Assembly: GCF_021432385.1 (NCBI RefSeq) | Contig: NZ_JAEACT010000002.1 | Location: 1,321,501 to 1,385,500, forward strand | Length of the DNA stretch: 64,000 nt | Reading direction: 5' to 3' | From: Clostridium hydrogenum | Lineage (GTDB): Bacteria > Bacillota > Clostridia > Clostridiales > Clostridiaceae | In this document: positions 9,355 through 17,671 of the stretch, in pieces | Layout: the number at the start of each line of letters is the position of its first letter | Numbering within the stretch: position 1 is the first letter of the stretch | The notes under the pieces: model-generated | Databases searched by the model: none | Seen by the model: the letters and a program-made list of their open reading frames with translations, nothing else | What the model was told of the DNA's origin: nothing | Position numbers and translations under genes: made by a program

Positions 9355-10080
9355 ATGGCAGTAGCCGGTATTGTTGATGGAAGAGAAGAGATGATAAAAA
9401 AATATATACCACTTGTAAAGTATATAGCATCAAGAGTTATAATAGGTAAAGGTAAATATATTGATTATGAAGACTTAGTGGGTTATGGAATGATAGGTCT
9501 TATGGATGCTATGAATAAATTTGATGAAAGCAAAGGTATGAAGTTTTCAACTTATTCATCAATAAGAATCAAAGGGGCTATGATAGATGAACTTAGAAAA
9601 AATAGCCCCATATCAAAAGGAGCAATGGACAAGCTTAATAGGTATAATGCAGTAGTGGAATTACTTCAAAAGAAGCTTCTTCGTGAACCGACAGATAAAG
9701 AAATAGCTGGCGAACTTGGCATTCAACTTAAAGATGTAATGGAGATAGAAGGGTATATTAATTATATATCTGTAGTATCATTAGAAGATTTGATATTTTC
9801 AGAAGATGATGATATGCCGCTTATTGGTACAATAGAAGATGAAAAAAGTCCAAGCCCTGAAAGAACTTTAGAAGAAAAAGAAGAAATAGAATATTTAACA
9901 AAGGCATTGGATACATTAAATGAAAAAGATAAAGTTGTTTTAACGTTATATTATTATGAAGGACTTACTTTAAAACAAATTGGAAATGTATTAAGTGTAT
10001 CAGAATCTAGAGTGTGTCAATTGCATACAAGGGCAATACTGCATTTGAAAAATGCGCTAAAAAAATTAAAATATAATTAA
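9355..10080 (+). CDS. fliA: RNA polymerase sigma factor for flagellar operon (sigma-28, FliA/SigD)
   Basis: 241 residues with sigma-70 regions 2 (IDYEDLVGYGMIGLMDAM, FSTYSSIRIKGAMIDELRK), 3 and 4 (LTLKQIGNVLSVSESRVCQ). The size and the KGAMIDELR sequence fit the FliA/WhiG/SigD group. It directs transcription of late flagellar genes such as flagellin and stators. RBS AGGAGG precedes the ATG. The gene is in the early flagellar operon as in Bacillus sigD. Confidence 0.95.
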   Translation: MAVAGIVDGREEMIKKYIPLVKYIASRVIIGKGKYIDYEDLVGYGMIGLMDAMNKFDESKGMKFSTYSSIRIKGAMIDELRKNSPISKGAMDKLNRYNAVVELLQKKLLREPTDKEIAGELGIQLKDVMEIEGYINYISVVSLEDLIFSEDDDMPLIGTIEDEKSPSPERTLEEKEEIEYLTKALDTLNEKDKVVLTLYYYEGLTLKQIGNVLSVSESRVCQLHTRAILHLKNALKKLKYN

Positions 10081-10095
10081 TTTGGAGAGGATTTC

Positions 10096-10578
10096 ATGTC
10101 TGTACTAATACTATTAATTATAGGGATAGCATTGATTTTTATAAATATAAAGGCTATTAAAAAAGAAAATAAAGTAGAAAATTTTGAAGACAATTTTAAA
10201 AATGCGGAAAGTAATATTAAAAATTATGATGTGGAAATTGGAAAGCTGAGAAAAGATTTTGCAGAAACTGTTTTGGAATTGCAAGAAGAAATAGAAGTAT
10301 TAAAAGAAAAAATTGTGCAATTGGAAAAAGTTAAAAATATAACTAAAAAGAATGAATTAGTATACGATAATAAAAACATAGATGTTTTAGTAGGTGAAGA
10401 TAGTAGGAAAGAAAATAAAAATGTTGAGGATGCTGCTGAAGTTAGTGATAGTAAAGATAAAAAAGTAGTTAAAGTAAAGGAAATGATGGACAGGGGTTAT
10501 TCAGTAGATGAAATTTCAAAAGAACTCAATATAGGTAAGGGGGAAGTCCTATTAATTCAAAAATTATACATAAAATAG
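10096..10578 (+). CDS. SwrB-like membrane-anchored coiled-coil protein
   Basis: 160 residues: one N-terminal membrane helix (2-17), a long charged coiled coil (about 30-80), a low-complexity linker, and a C-terminal helix-turn-helix-like segment (about 128-155) with MDRGYSVDEISKELNIGKGE. This layout and the position right after the sigma-28 gene match Bacillus SwrB (YlxL), which activates the flagellar export apparatus. Overall similarity is low, so this is a call by architecture and synteny. Its 3' end overlaps the next small gene. Confidence 0.65.
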   Translation: MSVLILLIIGIALIFINIKAIKKENKVENFEDNFKNAESNIKNYDVEIGKLRKDFAETVLELQEEIEVLKEKIVQLEKVKNITKKNELVYDNKNIDVLVGEDSRKENKNVEDAAEVSDSKDKKVVKVKEMMDRGYSVDEISKELNIGKGEVLLIQKLYIK

Positions 10579-10760
10579 TTAAAGCATTAAATTTGATTTG
10601 TGATAGAAAAATTTTGCTAGGAATAGGGATAGGTATGCTATTTACTACGATTGTAATGTTTAGCATTAATTCTGGTCATACGATGAGTCGTGGAGAAATT
10701 GAGAATCAAGCATATCATTATGGAATGAAATATCCACAAGATATTAAAGGATATAAATAG
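10551..10760 (+). CDS. Small membrane protein with MltG-like C-terminal motif, non-standard start
   Basis: An open frame of 69 codons ending TAG at 10758-10760, overlapping the preceding gene. It encodes one membrane helix (LLGIGIGMLFTTIVMFSI) followed by SRGEIENQAYHYGMKYP, which resembles the short C-terminal motif of small clostridial proteins often labelled endolytic transglycosylase MltG-like. There is no ATG, GTG or TTG before residue 15. An ATT at 10551 lies 7 bases after AAGGGGG, a strong ribosome binding site; a TTG at 10593 is the alternative and would give 55 residues. The composition is gene-like and the frame ends exactly before a family B hairpin. The true start is uncertain. Confidence 0.6.
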   Translation: MNSKIIHKIVKALNLICDRKILLGIGIGMLFTTIVMFSINSGHTMSRGEIENQAYHYGMKYPQDIKGYK

Positions 10761-10761
10761 A

Positions 10762-10855
10762 GATATACGCTTGAAACTTCAAAATCAATTTGTATCAAAA
10801 TGCCGGTTTCTTGTCATTTTGATACAAATTGATTTTGGTAGTTGAAATGGTATAT
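10762..10855. repeat. Family B hairpin element, copy 1
   Basis: GATATAC at the left end and GTATAT at the right end enclose a 23-bp perfect inverted repeat (10780-10802 with 10815-10837, core CAATTTGTATCAAAATG) and a 12-base loop. It starts one base after the stop of the small gene and ends 30 bases before flgF. Seven further copies, of nearly the same length, occur in this window. Confidence 0.9.
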
Positions 10856-10885
10856 AAATGTTTTACAGAAAGGGTGCTTAGAATT

Positions 10886-11662
10886 ATGGTAAGATCTTTT
10901 TATACAGCTGTATCTGGAATGATAGTACAGCAAGCTAAACAAGACGTTTTAAGTAATAATCTAGCAAATGCAAATACTGTTGGCTTTAAGAGTGATGATT
11001 TATTTTCAAAGGCATATGACGATGCAACTATACAGAATTATGCTAAACAGGTTAATGGTGTTCACCAGAGGACGATACTTGGAACTTTAAATTTAGGTAG
11101 TAAAATAGATGATACTACAACGGATTTTACAGGTGGAGACATTCAAGCAACTAACAGTGATAAAGATTTTGCTATAGATGGTAGAGGCTTTTTCACAGTT
11201 TACAGAGATGGCGTTGGAGCACAGAATTACTATACAAGAGATGGTCATTTTCATGTAAATATGAATGGATATCTTGTAAATGATTCTGGTGATTATGTTA
11301 TGGGAACTAATCTTAATACTGGTGCTGATGAAAGAATCAATATAGGAAATGGCACAGTTGCATGTGATAATCTTGGCAACTTGGCAGTTGATGGTAAACC
11401 AGCTTATAAATTAGATTTAGTTGATTTTAATGACTACAGTACATTAAAAAAGGTTGGAGATAATTTGTATACTGGGCAAAATCCAATTAGAAATGCAACT
11501 GTAAATGTTGAAAATAAAGCACTTGAAGGATCTAACGTAAATATAATGACGGGTATGACAGATATGATGACTGCCATGAGGGAATTTGAAAGTGATCAAA
11601 AAGTAGTTCAAGAGATTGACGGAACTGTTAGTAAGGCTGTAAATGAAGTTGGAAAAGTATAA
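10886..11662 (+). CDS. flgF: Flagellar basal-body rod protein FlgF-like (FlhO)
   Basis: 258 residues from ATG 10886, chosen because the protein then begins MVRSFYTAVSGM, the standard rod-protein start; an in-frame upstream start at 10829 lies inside the family B hairpin. It has the N-terminal helix with NNLANANTVGFKSD, the DFAIDGRGFFTV hook-rod motif, and a C-terminal NVNIMTGMTDMMTAMREFES helix. It forms part of the rod/hook junction outside the membrane. Two tandem paralogues here match flhO-flhP of Bacillus; which is FlgF and which FlgG is assigned by resemblance only. Confidence 0.85.
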   Translation: MVRSFYTAVSGMIVQQAKQDVLSNNLANANTVGFKSDDLFSKAYDDATIQNYAKQVNGVHQRTILGTLNLGSKIDDTTTDFTGGDIQATNSDKDFAIDGRGFFTVYRDGVGAQNYYTRDGHFHVNMNGYLVNDSGDYVMGTNLNTGADERINIGNGTVACDNLGNLAVDGKPAYKLDLVDFNDYSTLKKVGDNLYTGQNPIRNATVNVENKALEGSNVNIMTGMTDMMTAMREFESDQKVVQEIDGTVSKAVNEVGKV

Positions 11663-11681
11663 GCTTAAGAGGTGAACATTT

Positions 11682-12461
11682 ATGTTTAGAATTATGTGGA
11701 ATGGTACAAGTGGTATGTATGCAAATCAAGAGAAACTAGATGCAATATCTAATGACTTAGCAAACTTGGAAACCGTTGGATATAAAAGCGAGCAAGTTTC
11801 TTTTAGTAATTTGATGTATGAAACTTTAAAGAAAGATGGTTATCCTGTTTCTAGTGGCAAGACACCATCTACGGGAACTGGAGTTAAGGCTGATAGCTGG
11901 ATAAGAGATAATAGTGAAGGTACTATAACTCAGACAAATAATAATACGGATTTTGCTATAGACGGTGAAGGGTATTTTAGAGTTACTACTCAGGATGGTT
12001 CTAAAGCATATGAAAGAAATGGGCAATTTTCCATAAATGACAATGGCAATTTGGTGGATGGAAATGGTAACTTATTAGATATTCAATATAATGCTGGCGT
12101 AAATCCTAATTCTGTTAAATTTACTAATAGCAATATTGTTATTACAGAAGATGGCGGCGTTGGAATTAAAGATACACAAAGCAATATTACTTCTATCGGA
12201 AAGATAAATTTGTATAATGCAGTTGGAGATAATTCTATGAGTTCCGCTGGTAATAATTTATTTGTTCCAAATCAGGGTGTACAAATGAATCAAGTAACTG
12301 GTTCTAAAATAAAACAAGGCTATATTGAAGGCTCAAATGTTGATTTGGCAACAAGTATGACAGATATGATAAAAGCACAGAGAGCTTACGAAATTTCATC
12401 TAAAAGTGTAAAAACTGCTGATGAAATGTGGGGAATGGTAAATAGCTTAGTTTCAAAGTAA
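11682..12461 (+). CDS. flgG: Flagellar basal-body rod protein FlgG-like (FlhP)
   Basis: 259 residues beginning MFRIMWNGTSGMYANQEKLD, with SNDLANLETVGYKSEQ, the motif DFAIDGEGYFRVTTQDG, and a C-terminal EGSNVDLATSMTDMIKAQ helix typical of distal rod protein FlgG. RBS AAGAGGTG. It is 19 bases downstream of its paralogue. The last codons and stop lie inside the left arm of a 19-bp inverted repeat (family C), so an element end coincides with the gene end. Confidence 0.87.
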   Translation: MFRIMWNGTSGMYANQEKLDAISNDLANLETVGYKSEQVSFSNLMYETLKKDGYPVSSGKTPSTGTGVKADSWIRDNSEGTITQTNNNTDFAIDGEGYFRVTTQDGSKAYERNGQFSINDNGNLVDGNGNLLDIQYNAGVNPNSVKFTNSNIVITEDGGVGIKDTQSNITSIGKINLYNAVGDNSMSSAGNNLFVPNQGVQMNQVTGSKIKQGYIEGSNVDLATSMTDMIKAQRAYEISSKSVKTADEMWGMVNSLVSK

Positions 12462-12540
12462 GTGTAGTTTATGATATTAAATAAAATTAATAAAGCTAAG
12501 AGTGAAATATTTAAACTATCCTAAACTACACTTACTTTGA
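12453..12540. repeat. Family C inverted repeat at the end of flgG
   Basis: A 19-bp perfect inverted repeat, 12453-12471 and 12522-12540, with core AAGTGTAGTTTA, around a 50-base loop. The loop contains TTAAATAAAATTAATAAA and CTAAGAG, which also occur in the same order in the element at 46112-48119, so both belong to one family. The left arm overlaps the flgG stop codon. It can fold as a long hairpin at the mRNA 3' end. Confidence 0.75.
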
Positions 12541-12757
12541 AGCTACAGTGGTTTAATGTAAAAATTCCTCCGTGCCTACGGAATTTTGGGCTAGTGAAAA
12601 AAATGATGTTAGAAACTAGTGGTGAAGATAACCGTACCAGAGGTGTGGACATAAGTCCATTAAGATTCTTGGACCAGAGTAATGTAGTATAACAAACTAA
12701 GCGGCAATTCAGCGCGAAAGCTTAAAAGCTTTCGTTGAATTGCCGCTTAGTTTTATT
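12541..12757 (+). ncRNA. Structured non-coding RNA candidate, possibly raiA-motif RNA
   Basis: About 210 bases without a reading frame but dense in hairpins: AAAATTC/GAATTTT (12561-12567 with 12581-12587) capped by CCGTGCCTACGG, CTAGT/ACTAG (12591-12595 with 12615-12619), GGT..AACC (12621-12633), TGGAC/GTCCA (12646-12650 with 12655-12659), ending in a very strong terminator. The base composition is less AT-biased than the surrounding intergenic DNA. The segments CCTCCGTGCCTACGG and GTGGTGAAGATAACC remind me of the raiA-motif RNA of Firmicutes, known to affect sporulation in Clostridium, but this is recollection and not a search result. No raiA gene is in the window. Confidence 0.55.
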
Positions 12758-12758
12758 T
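12694..12758 (+). terminator. Strong intrinsic terminator, usable in both directions
   Basis: A 15-bp perfect stem (12697-12711 with 12736-12750, CTAAGCGGCAATTCA) is extended by a 9-bp inner stem CGAAAGCTT/AAGCTTTCG and followed by TTTTATTT. Upstream AAAC gives a shorter T-run in the other direction. It ends the RNA candidate and separates it from the converging pyrophosphatase gene. Confidence 0.9.
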
Positions 12759-12831
12759 AAGATTTTCTGTAGCAAAGCGGAAGAAAATCATCCTTCACTG
12801 TACTTTGTACTCTGTACTCCGTACTCTGCTT
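12757..12831. repeat. Family A element, right half only (copy 1)
   Basis: Only one half of a family A element remains: the local hairpin GATTTTCT...AGAAAATC, then ATCCTTC and four inverted heptamers of the GTACTTT/GTACTCT type up to 12831. The other half is missing, replaced by the terminator next to it. It lies 4 bases after the converging pyrophosphatase stop. Confidence 0.8.
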
Positions 12832-12835
12832 TATC

Positions 12836-14476
12836 CTAAAGTGCTTCTATTGTGTTTGTAATTGGAGGGATTACTTGTTTCTTTCTTGAAAGAACTCCAG
12901 GAAGGTATGCGGAATTATCTTTAAATGTTACATTAAATGTTTTTCCAACCAAATCCTTATCAGTTCCAGTTACAAAAGCAAGTGAACCTTCTTTTATTAT
13001 ATCTGTTAAAAGAAGTAGAAGTATATCGAAATTCTCTGAATCTGTTTTTTGATTCATATATTCAAGCATTTCAGCTTTATATTTTTCAAAACCTTCTAAG
13101 TCCATTGTGCTTACTTGGGAAACACCAATTTTTTTGCCACCAATAGTAAATATCTTATAATCTGTATTAAATATTTCTTCTACAGTCTTACCGTCAAGAG
13201 AAGTACCAGCCTTAAACATTTCGCTAGCGTAATCCTCAGCGTTTATACCTGCTATTTCACAAAGTCTTTTAAGCATTTCTCTATCTGTATCAGTAGTAGT
13301 TGGTGATCTAAAAAGAAGAGTATCTGAAATAATAGCTGAACATAATAATCCGGCAGCTTTTTTTGATGGTCTTATTCCATGTTCAAAGAACATAGATGCA
13401 ACTATTGTACCAGTACAGCCAACAGGTTGATTTCTAAAGTATATTGGGTTTCCTGTTTGCATTCCACCTATTCTATGATGATCAATAATTTCTAGAATTT
13501 CTGCATCCTCAAGTCCATCTACTGTTTGAGATTTTTCGTTGTGGTCTACAAGAATTACCTTCTTTTTACTTTGGGAAATTAAATGATATCTTGATATAGA
13601 TCCTACAACATTTTCATTTTCATCAATTACAGGATAACTTCTATATCTTGTATTAAGCATAACATCTTTAATATCTTCAACAAGATCAGAAGTTCTAAAG
13701 GAAACTATATTTTCTGTATTCATTACATAAGATATTGGTATGCTTTGAACAATAAGTCTAGAAGTTGTAAAAGAATCATAAGGTGTTGATATTATAGAAG
13801 TATGAGCCTCTTTAGCTTTACTAATTATTTCATCGCTTACTTTATGATTTCCAGCAACTATCATAAGTGAAGCTTTAGAATCGATAATAGTAGCTTGAGC
13901 ATCTTTTCTATCACCACAAATTACAATATCTCCTTCTTCAATATGTTCTTCTGCACTACTTGGCTGCATTGCGGCAACAACTATTTTACCAGGAAATTTA
14001 GGATTTTCTTCATTTAAGAAAACTGTTTTTGCAGAAAGTGTATCTAGTATATTTTCAATTGTAGTATTACTTTTTGCTAGAATATTATTATCCCATATAT
14101 CCATGTATGTTGATGTAATGTTTGATACTGAAGCGATTCCTTTTAAATTTCCATTTTCATTAACTATTGGCAAGGTTTTTACATTACTTTTATTCATAAT
14201 TGACCATGCCATTTTTAAAGATATTTCAGAGGATATAGGTGCAGTATTATCAAAAGTTAAATCAGAAACCTGACACTTTAAAGTAGGCATTAATTCTGGT
14301 GCTTGAGCATTAAAATAGTCTAATGCAAATTGAGTTTCACGACTAGGTTCTCCAAGTCGTATTGGAATTGCTGTTTTAGAACCAATTTTGTTCTTTAATT
14401 CAGCATAAGCAATTGCTGAACATATTGAATCTGTATCTGGATTCTTATGTCCAGTTACATAAATAACATCTTTCAT
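12836..14476 (-). CDS. ppaC: Manganese-dependent inorganic pyrophosphatase with CBS-DRTGG regulatory insert
   Basis: 546 residues, against about 310 for a plain family II pyrophosphatase. The N-terminal GHKNPDTDSICSAIAYAELK motif begins the DHH domain; a regulatory insert of CBS (about 75-125), DRTGG-like (about 140-240) and CBS (about 250-310) follows; then DHH with IIDHHRIGG near 332 and the DHHA2 domain with the C-terminal SRKKQVIPPI. It hydrolyses pyrophosphate in the cytoplasm. In Clostridium CBS-pyrophosphatases, AMP/ADP inhibit and ATP or diadenosine polyphosphates activate through the CBS pair. Single gene on the - strand. Confidence 0.95.
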   Translation of the reverse strand: MKDVIYVTGHKNPDTDSICSAIAYAELKNKIGSKTAIPIRLGEPSRETQFALDYFNAQAPELMPTLKCQVSDLTFDNTAPISSEISLKMAWSIMNKSNVKTLPIVNENGNLKGIASVSNITSTYMDIWDNNILAKSNTTIENILDTLSAKTVFLNEENPKFPGKIVVAAMQPSSAEEHIEEGDIVICGDRKDAQATIIDSKASLMIVAGNHKVSDEIISKAKEAHTSIISTPYDSFTTSRLIVQSIPISYVMNTENIVSFRTSDLVEDIKDVMLNTRYRSYPVIDENENVVGSISRYHLISQSKKKVILVDHNEKSQTVDGLEDAEILEIIDHHRIGGMQTGNPIYFRNQPVGCTGTIVASMFFEHGIRPSKKAAGLLCSAIISDTLLFRSPTTTDTDREMLKRLCEIAGINAEDYASEMFKAGTSLDGKTVEEIFNTDYKIFTIGGKKIGVSQVSTMDLEGFEKYKAEMLEYMNQKTDSENFDILLLLLTDIIKEGSLAFVTGTDKDLVGKTFNVTFKDNSAYLPGVLSRKKQVIPPITNTIEAL

Positions 14477-14682
14477 TTGTTACACATCCTTTTCGTTTAT
14501 CTAGGGATAAACCATTTAAAATTCTAAATTTATTTGAAACGGTTTATCTGAGTAAGGCAATAAATACAATTATCTTTATCTTTAGCCTTTCTTTATTTTA
14601 TATTCTAAAAGAGTAATTGTAAAGAGTTGTAGTCCATTTTTGCATAAATTATATATGTACAAGCATAAATTATTTATATATA

Positions 14683-15010
14683 GATATACTACTTGAAAAA
14701 TTGAAATTGCAAATGTAGAGTTTATCCTGTTAAATTACAATTTTTAGAGCAGAGTACAAAGTACAAAGTACAGAGTACAAAGAAGGATGATTTGCCTTTC
14801 GTTTTACTCAGGCAAATCTTAAACTTAAATGGTGTCAGCTTCTCTCTGCGCCATCAATGGCGCAATTGCGCAGCAATAAAAAAATAAGTTTTGAGATTTT
14901 TCGTAGTGCTAACGGAGAAAATCGTCCTTCATTGTACTTTGTACTCTGTACTTTGTACTTTGGCTTCTCCTCGACAAATTGTAATTTTGCTGTTTCAACT
15001 GGTATATCTT
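14683..15010. repeat. Family A element (copy 2, reverse orientation) nested in a family B-like element
   Basis: Outer pieces look like a split family B end: GATATACTACTTGAAA at 14683 and TTCAACTGGTATATC ending at 15010. Inside are inverted copies of AAATTACAATTT/AAATTGTAATTT, then four (AGAGTAC/AAAGTAC) heptamers, a full multi-hairpin core with GCGCCATCAATGGCGC, and four inverted heptamers. The rest of 14477-14682 is the upstream region of the pyrophosphatase gene, including a short inverted pair GATAAACCAT/GGTTTATC (about 14506-14546). Confidence 0.88.
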
Positions 15011-15064
15011 TACTAAAAATTTAATCAAGTGTGTTTGCGATTAAAGAGAGTAGAGGGTGATAAG

Positions 15065-17602
15065 GTGATTAATGAAAATGAATTAATAACGGGATTGTCA
15101 GAAGAAGAAGTGATAAAAAGAAGAAAAAAATATGGGCTTAATGCAATACAAAAAAGAAAAAAAATATCTGCCATAAAGATATTTTTATCACAGTTTAATG
15201 ATTTTATTATATGGGTTTTGATTGCAGCAACAATTATATCAGGATTTATGGGTGAAAAGGCTGATGCTATAACAATACTTATAATAATAGTACTAAATGC
15301 AGCCATGGGATTTATTCAAGAATTTAAAACAGAAAAGTCACTTGAAGCATTAAAGGAGCTCACAGCACCAACATCAAAAGTTTTGAGAGGAAAATCAATA
15401 AAGATAATAAATGCGGAAGAACTTGTACCTGGGGATATTATTTTAATTGAAAGTGGTGATAGAGTACCAGCGGATTCTATTATTTTGCAAGGTACTAATA
15501 TAGTAGTAGATGAATCGCTTTTAACTGGTGAATCAGTTGGAGTTTATAAAAATGAAAAAAATAACAATATATATATGGGCACAATAGTTTTGACTGGCAA
15601 GGCTCAGGCTAAAGTAACTAACATTGGCATGGATACAGAAATGGGTAAAATAGCAAATATGCTTGAAAATATAGATGACGAAAAGACTCCGCTTAAACAA
15701 AAGTTATCCTCTCTTGGTAAAATACTTGTGGTTATTTGTATACTTATTTGTGTTATTGTAACTGCACTTGGAATAATGAGAGGACAGGATAAATATCAAA
15801 TGTTTCTTGTTGGTGTAAGTTTGGCTGTGGCAGCTATTCCAGAAGGTCTTCCGGCTATAGTAACTGTTGCACTTGCATTAGGAGTTTCAAGAATGCTTAA
15901 AAGAAATGCTCTTGTAAGAAGATTGCCAGCTGTTGAAACTCTGGGATGTACATCTGTAATTTGTAGTGATAAAACTGGAACGCTTACACAAAACAAAATG
16001 ACTGTAAAGGCAGTATATTATAATGATAGACTTTATGAAAAGGACAAGTATAGTGAAAGCAATTTTGAACTTTTAAAGAGAAGTTTTATTTATTGCAACG
16101 ATTGCGATTATAATTTTACTAAAAAAAGCATTGATGAATGTTTATTTGGTGATCCAACAGAAACGGCACTTATACGAGCATTTTTTAATGATAGTTCTGC
16201 TCTTAAAAGTTTTCTAAGTAACGAAAATAGAATAAGTGAAATTCCATTTGATTCAACTAGAAAAATGATGTCTGTTGTAAGTAAAAGTTCTAGGGGAATA
16301 TATTGTTATGTAAAGGGTGCGCCTGAGAGAATTATAGAAAGATGTAAATATATATATATAAATGGAGAGGTCCAATTGTTTACTTCCTCATATAAGGCAA
16401 AGGTTAATAGAGAACTTGAAAATATGTCTAAAAAGGCTCTTAGATGCATTGCTTGTGCATATAAAGATAAAGATATTTCAGAGGCACATAAAGAAAAAGA
16501 TTTAATTTTCATTGGTATTGCAGGTATGATAGATCCTCCAAGACCTGAAGTAAAGGATGCTGTTTTAAAATGCAGAACTGCTGGCATAACTCCAATTATG
16601 ATTACTGGAGATCATAAGAACACTGCTTTTGCCATTGGAAAAGAACTTGATATTTGCAATGATATATCTGAAGTTATGAGTGGAGAAGAATTAGATAAAA
16701 CAAGTGAAGAAAAACTCAAAACCCTTGCGGGAAAAATTAAGATATTTGCAAGAGTAAGTCCAGAACATAAACTTAAAATAGTGAGGGCATTTAAGAGCAA
16801 TAATAAAATAGTTGCAATGACAGGTGATGGTGTTAATGATGCGCCAGCAGTAAAAGAGGCTGACATAGGAATTTCAATGGGAATCTCGGGAACTGATGTA
16901 ACTAAAGAAGCTTCAGCAATGATTTTGCTTGATGATAATTTTGCAACCATAATTTCTGCTGTTGAAGAGGGTAGGGTAATTTATAATAATATCAGAAAAT
17001 TTATAAGATATCTATTATCCTGCAATTTGGGTGAAGTTATTACAATGTTTTTAGCATCACTATTTTATTTAGATACTCCACTTTTGCCAATACAAATATT
17101 ACTTATAAATTTAGCAACAGATGGTCTTCCAGCTTTGGCATTAGGTGTTGATCCTGCAGATAAGGATATAATGTTGGAAAAGCCAAGAAGTAAAAATGAA
17201 GGTATTTTTTCACGGGGACTTGCTGAAAAAATAGTTATAAGAGGATGCCTCATTGGAGTTTGTACTGTATTATCTTTTGTAATTGCGCTGTATTTGGGAT
17301 ATACCTTAAGAACAAGTAGAACAATAGCGTTAGGTACTTTGATTATGTCTCAACTTATACATGTTTTTGAGTGTAGGTCAGAAAAACATTCTATATTTGA
17401 AATAAAATTATTTACTAATCCATACTTGGTTGGTGCTGTAAGTATTTCTATAACAATGCTTTTAATTGTAACATATATTCCGTTTATGCAAAGTGTATTT
17501 CATACATCACCTTTGAATTTATTTCAGTGGGTTATAGTAATATTCTTTTCTGGTTTTATTTCACTTGTAAATAGTGTTTACTTGTATTTCAATAATAAGT
17601 AA
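15065..17602 (+). CDS. Calcium-transporting P-type ATPase (type IIA)
   Basis: 845 residues from GTG 15065, which has AGAGGGTG five bases ahead; an upstream in-frame GTG at 15029 has no such site. Motifs: TGES in the actuator domain, PEGLP in membrane helix 4 at 259-263 (calcium-site motif), phosphorylated Asp302 in DKTGTLT, KGAPE nucleotide site, and GDGVNDAP from 587. About ten membrane helices, C-terminal four included. It resembles bacterial Ca2+ ATPases that expel calcium. Substrate is inferred from the PEGLP and N..T.GLPA.ALG.DP motifs. A family A element lies directly upstream. Confidence 0.93.
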   Translation: MINENELITGLSEEEVIKRRKKYGLNAIQKRKKISAIKIFLSQFNDFIIWVLIAATIISGFMGEKADAITILIIIVLNAAMGFIQEFKTEKSLEALKELTAPTSKVLRGKSIKIINAEELVPGDIILIESGDRVPADSIILQGTNIVVDESLLTGESVGVYKNEKNNNIYMGTIVLTGKAQAKVTNIGMDTEMGKIANMLENIDDEKTPLKQKLSSLGKILVVICILICVIVTALGIMRGQDKYQMFLVGVSLAVAAIPEGLPAIVTVALALGVSRMLKRNALVRRLPAVETLGCTSVICSDKTGTLTQNKMTVKAVYYNDRLYEKDKYSESNFELLKRSFIYCNDCDYNFTKKSIDECLFGDPTETALIRAFFNDSSALKSFLSNENRISEIPFDSTRKMMSVVSKSSRGIYCYVKGAPERIIERCKYIYINGEVQLFTSSYKAKVNRELENMSKKALRCIACAYKDKDISEAHKEKDLIFIGIAGMIDPPRPEVKDAVLKCRTAGITPIMITGDHKNTAFAIGKELDICNDISEVMSGEELDKTSEEKLKTLAGKIKIFARVSPEHKLKIVRAFKSNNKIVAMTGDGVNDAPAVKEADIGISMGISGTDVTKEASAMILLDDNFATIISAVEEGRVIYNNIRKFIRYLLSCNLGEVITMFLASLFYLDTPLLPIQILLINLATDGLPALALGVDPADKDIMLEKPRSKNEGIFSRGLAEKIVIRGCLIGVCTVLSFVIALYLGYTLRTSRTIALGTLIMSQLIHVFECRSEKHSIFEIKLFTNPYLVGAVSISITMLLIVTYIPFMQSVFHTSPLNLFQWVIVIFFSGFISLVNSVYLYFNNK

Positions 17603-17632
17603 CAAATTCACAATGCACGATGCACAATGAAA
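17603..17632. repeat. Solo heptamer arm of family A
   Basis: Starting immediately after the ATPase stop, ATTCACAATGCACGATGC continues into CACAATGAAA: three to four CACAATK-type heptamers and the first bases of the element, then unrelated sequence. No core or second arm follows. It looks like a solo end left after deletion or recombination. Confidence 0.7.
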
Positions 17633-17635
17633 TAA

Positions 17636-17666
17636 TAAAAAGCAGTGAATTCACTGCTTTTTTATG
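17636..17666. terminator. Bidirectional terminator between converging genes
   Basis: The palindrome AGCAGTGAATTCACTGCT (17641-17658) is flanked by AAAAA on the left and TTTTTT on the right, so it can terminate both the ATPase transcript and the converging gene that ends at 17672. Confidence 0.92.
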
Positions 17667-17671
17667 TAACT

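Noticed and set aside
10531-10570. Programmed -1 frameshift joining the SwrB-like gene to the small downstream frame
   Set aside because: The run AAGGGGG is present, but the codons do not form a proper X XXY YYZ slippery site and the SwrB-like C-terminus looks complete. Independent, coupled initiation is simpler.
14736-14982. CRISPR-like array because of repeated heptamers
   Set aside because: Units are only 7 nt and directly joined without spacers, and they are mirrored at the other end; no cas genes are nearby.
15029-15064. GTG at 15029 as start of the P-type ATPase
   Set aside because: No ribosome binding site before it, and the extra 12 residues do not resemble the family; GTG 15065 has AGAGGGTG.
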